Shown: piece by piece, positions 38,361 to 38,870 of the stretch
Layout of the letters: the number at the start of each line of letters is the position of its first letter
Position numbering within the stretch: position 1 is the first letter of the stretch
From: Lutispora sp.
GTDB lineage: Bacteria; Bacillota; Clostridia; Lutisporales; Lutisporaceae
Direction: 5' to 3'
Assembly: GCA_028709965.1 (NCBI GenBank)
Contig: JAQUTA010000010.1
Coordinates: 1 to 38,870 of the forward strand
DNA: 38,870 nucleotides
The notes under the pieces: model-generated
The model's database searches: none
The model's input: only the letters and a program-made list of their open reading frames with translations
What the model was told of the DNA's origin: nothing
Translations under genes and position numbers: made by a program

Positions 38361-38552
38361 TTACCAACTAAATATTAATATCAAACCGATAATACTTAAT
38401 ACTATTCCTACTACTCTAGTGTATAAAAGATATGCATCGCTGGGTTCTGCGTCTTTGACCTTCCAACCTATTTCCCACTGCCAAGCTACCTCAGGATTAA
38501 TAGCTGACAAGCCACCTGAAAATAATAATATAAAGCCAATTATCGTCTTCAT
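38361..38552 (-). CDS. Small membrane protein, DUF6199-like
   Basis: 63 residues with two membrane segments (about 2-18 and 43-62) joined by WQWEIGWKVKDAEPSDAYLL. The W-K-x-EPSDxYL pattern between two helices resembles the DUF6199 family; the function is unknown. GGGGG is 7 bases before ATG 38552; the frame open to 38600 is an extension. It is in tandem with the thioredoxin-like gene. Confidence 0.72.
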   Translation of the reverse strand: MKTIIGFILLFSGGLSAINPEVAWQWEIGWKVKDAEPSDAYLLYTRVVGIVLSIIGLILIFSW

Positions 38553-38649
38553 AAAAAAACCCCCTACGCATATTTTACTATATGGATATGGAGGATACAA
38601 GGTGATTTAGGCGTTGCTTCAAGGATTCCTTTTGGGTCTTTTTGAGAAC

Positions 38650-38735
38650 ACAGATTTTCACGGAGATTTTATTTAACATCCCGCTCAGTGTTCTTTTTGT
38701 GAAATTTCAGTGTCTTTCAGTGGTTCCCGTTTCCC
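38650..38735. repeat. Dispersed intergenic repeat, copy C
   Basis: Contains GAACACAGATTTTCACGGA, related to the reversed copy B, and GTGTCTTTCAGTGGTTCCCG, shared with copy A. It is located between the 5S rRNA and the DUF6199-like gene, with no gene in it. Confidence 0.75.
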
Positions 38736-38748
38736 AAAAAATTAAAAG

Positions 38749-38865
38749 ACCCGGCGACGACCTACTCTCCCAGGACCCTGCGGTCCAAGTACCATCGGCA
38801 CTAGAGAGCTTAACTGCTGTGTTCGGCATGGGAACAGGTGTGGCCTCTCTGTTATTGTCACCGGA
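38749..38865 (-). rRNA. rrf: 5S ribosomal RNA
   Basis: About 117 bases. The minus strand starts TCCGGTGACAATAACAGAGA, contains the conserved CCCATGCCGAACACAG and GAGAGTAGGTCG segments, and its ends pair (CCGGTGAC/GTCGCCGG). It is probably the 3' end of an rrn operon whose 23S and 16S genes lie beyond the right edge; the ends are set by helix pairing. Confidence 0.96.
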
Positions 38866-38870
38866 TATGT

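Overview
The window looks like a low-GC, anaerobic, spore-forming member of the Clostridia (Bacillota). The evidence is the AT-rich sequence with GGAGG ribosome binding sites and some TTG/GTG starts, SigH, a YtaF-like sporulation membrane protein, a CtsR-McsA-McsB-ClpC stress operon, a T-box in front of cysS, pyruvate:ferredoxin oxidoreductase, a rubredoxin-first rubrerythrin and a B12-dependent (class II) ribonucleotide reductase. I cannot name the species. Most genes lie on the minus strand, so the chromosome is best read from right to left.

Reading right to left. The right edge (38749-38865) is a 5S rRNA, the end of an rrn operon lying beyond the window. A redox and nucleotide block follows: a small DUF6199-like membrane protein, a thioredoxin-like protein, class II ribonucleotide reductase with an intein at its catalytic cysteine and two NrdR boxes at its promoter, a reverse-type rubrerythrin, and PFOR. 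Plus-strand genes (aminotransferase, DegV, YtaF) sit between PFOR and a divergent EF-G-like GTPase followed by two small unknown proteins.

The accessory part is 16.2-23.9 kb. It holds a plus-strand RHS/YD-repeat gene of about 2,112 codons, interrupted by one in-frame TAG. The RHS core ends at a DPDG motif and continues into a 186-residue hydrophobic, glycine-rich variable tip. A small multi-pass membrane protein follows and is a candidate immunity protein. Broken copies of the RHS core flank the locus, one inverted upstream, one direct and one 35-bp scrap downstream.

From 16.2 kb down to 1 is a conserved Clostridia/Bacilli housekeeping island: ctsR-mcsA-mcsB-clpC, radA, a divergent MazG-like gene, carD, yacL, ispD, ispF, a small membrane protein, cysS with its leader, mrnC, thyX, rlmB, yacP, sigH, three tRNAs (Tyr, Gly, Thr) and the start of tuf. 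It covers proteostasis, DNA repair, isoprenoid precursor synthesis, tRNA charging, rRNA processing and modification, and the entry to sporulation.

Three non-coding features stand out. A promoter-driven, possibly pseudoknotted RNA (6020-6146) lies just upstream of the cysS T-box. Three different heptanucleotide tandem arrays are packed between thyX and mrnC. A dispersed intergenic repeat family recurs at three places (about 3.8, 11.5 and 38.7 kb).
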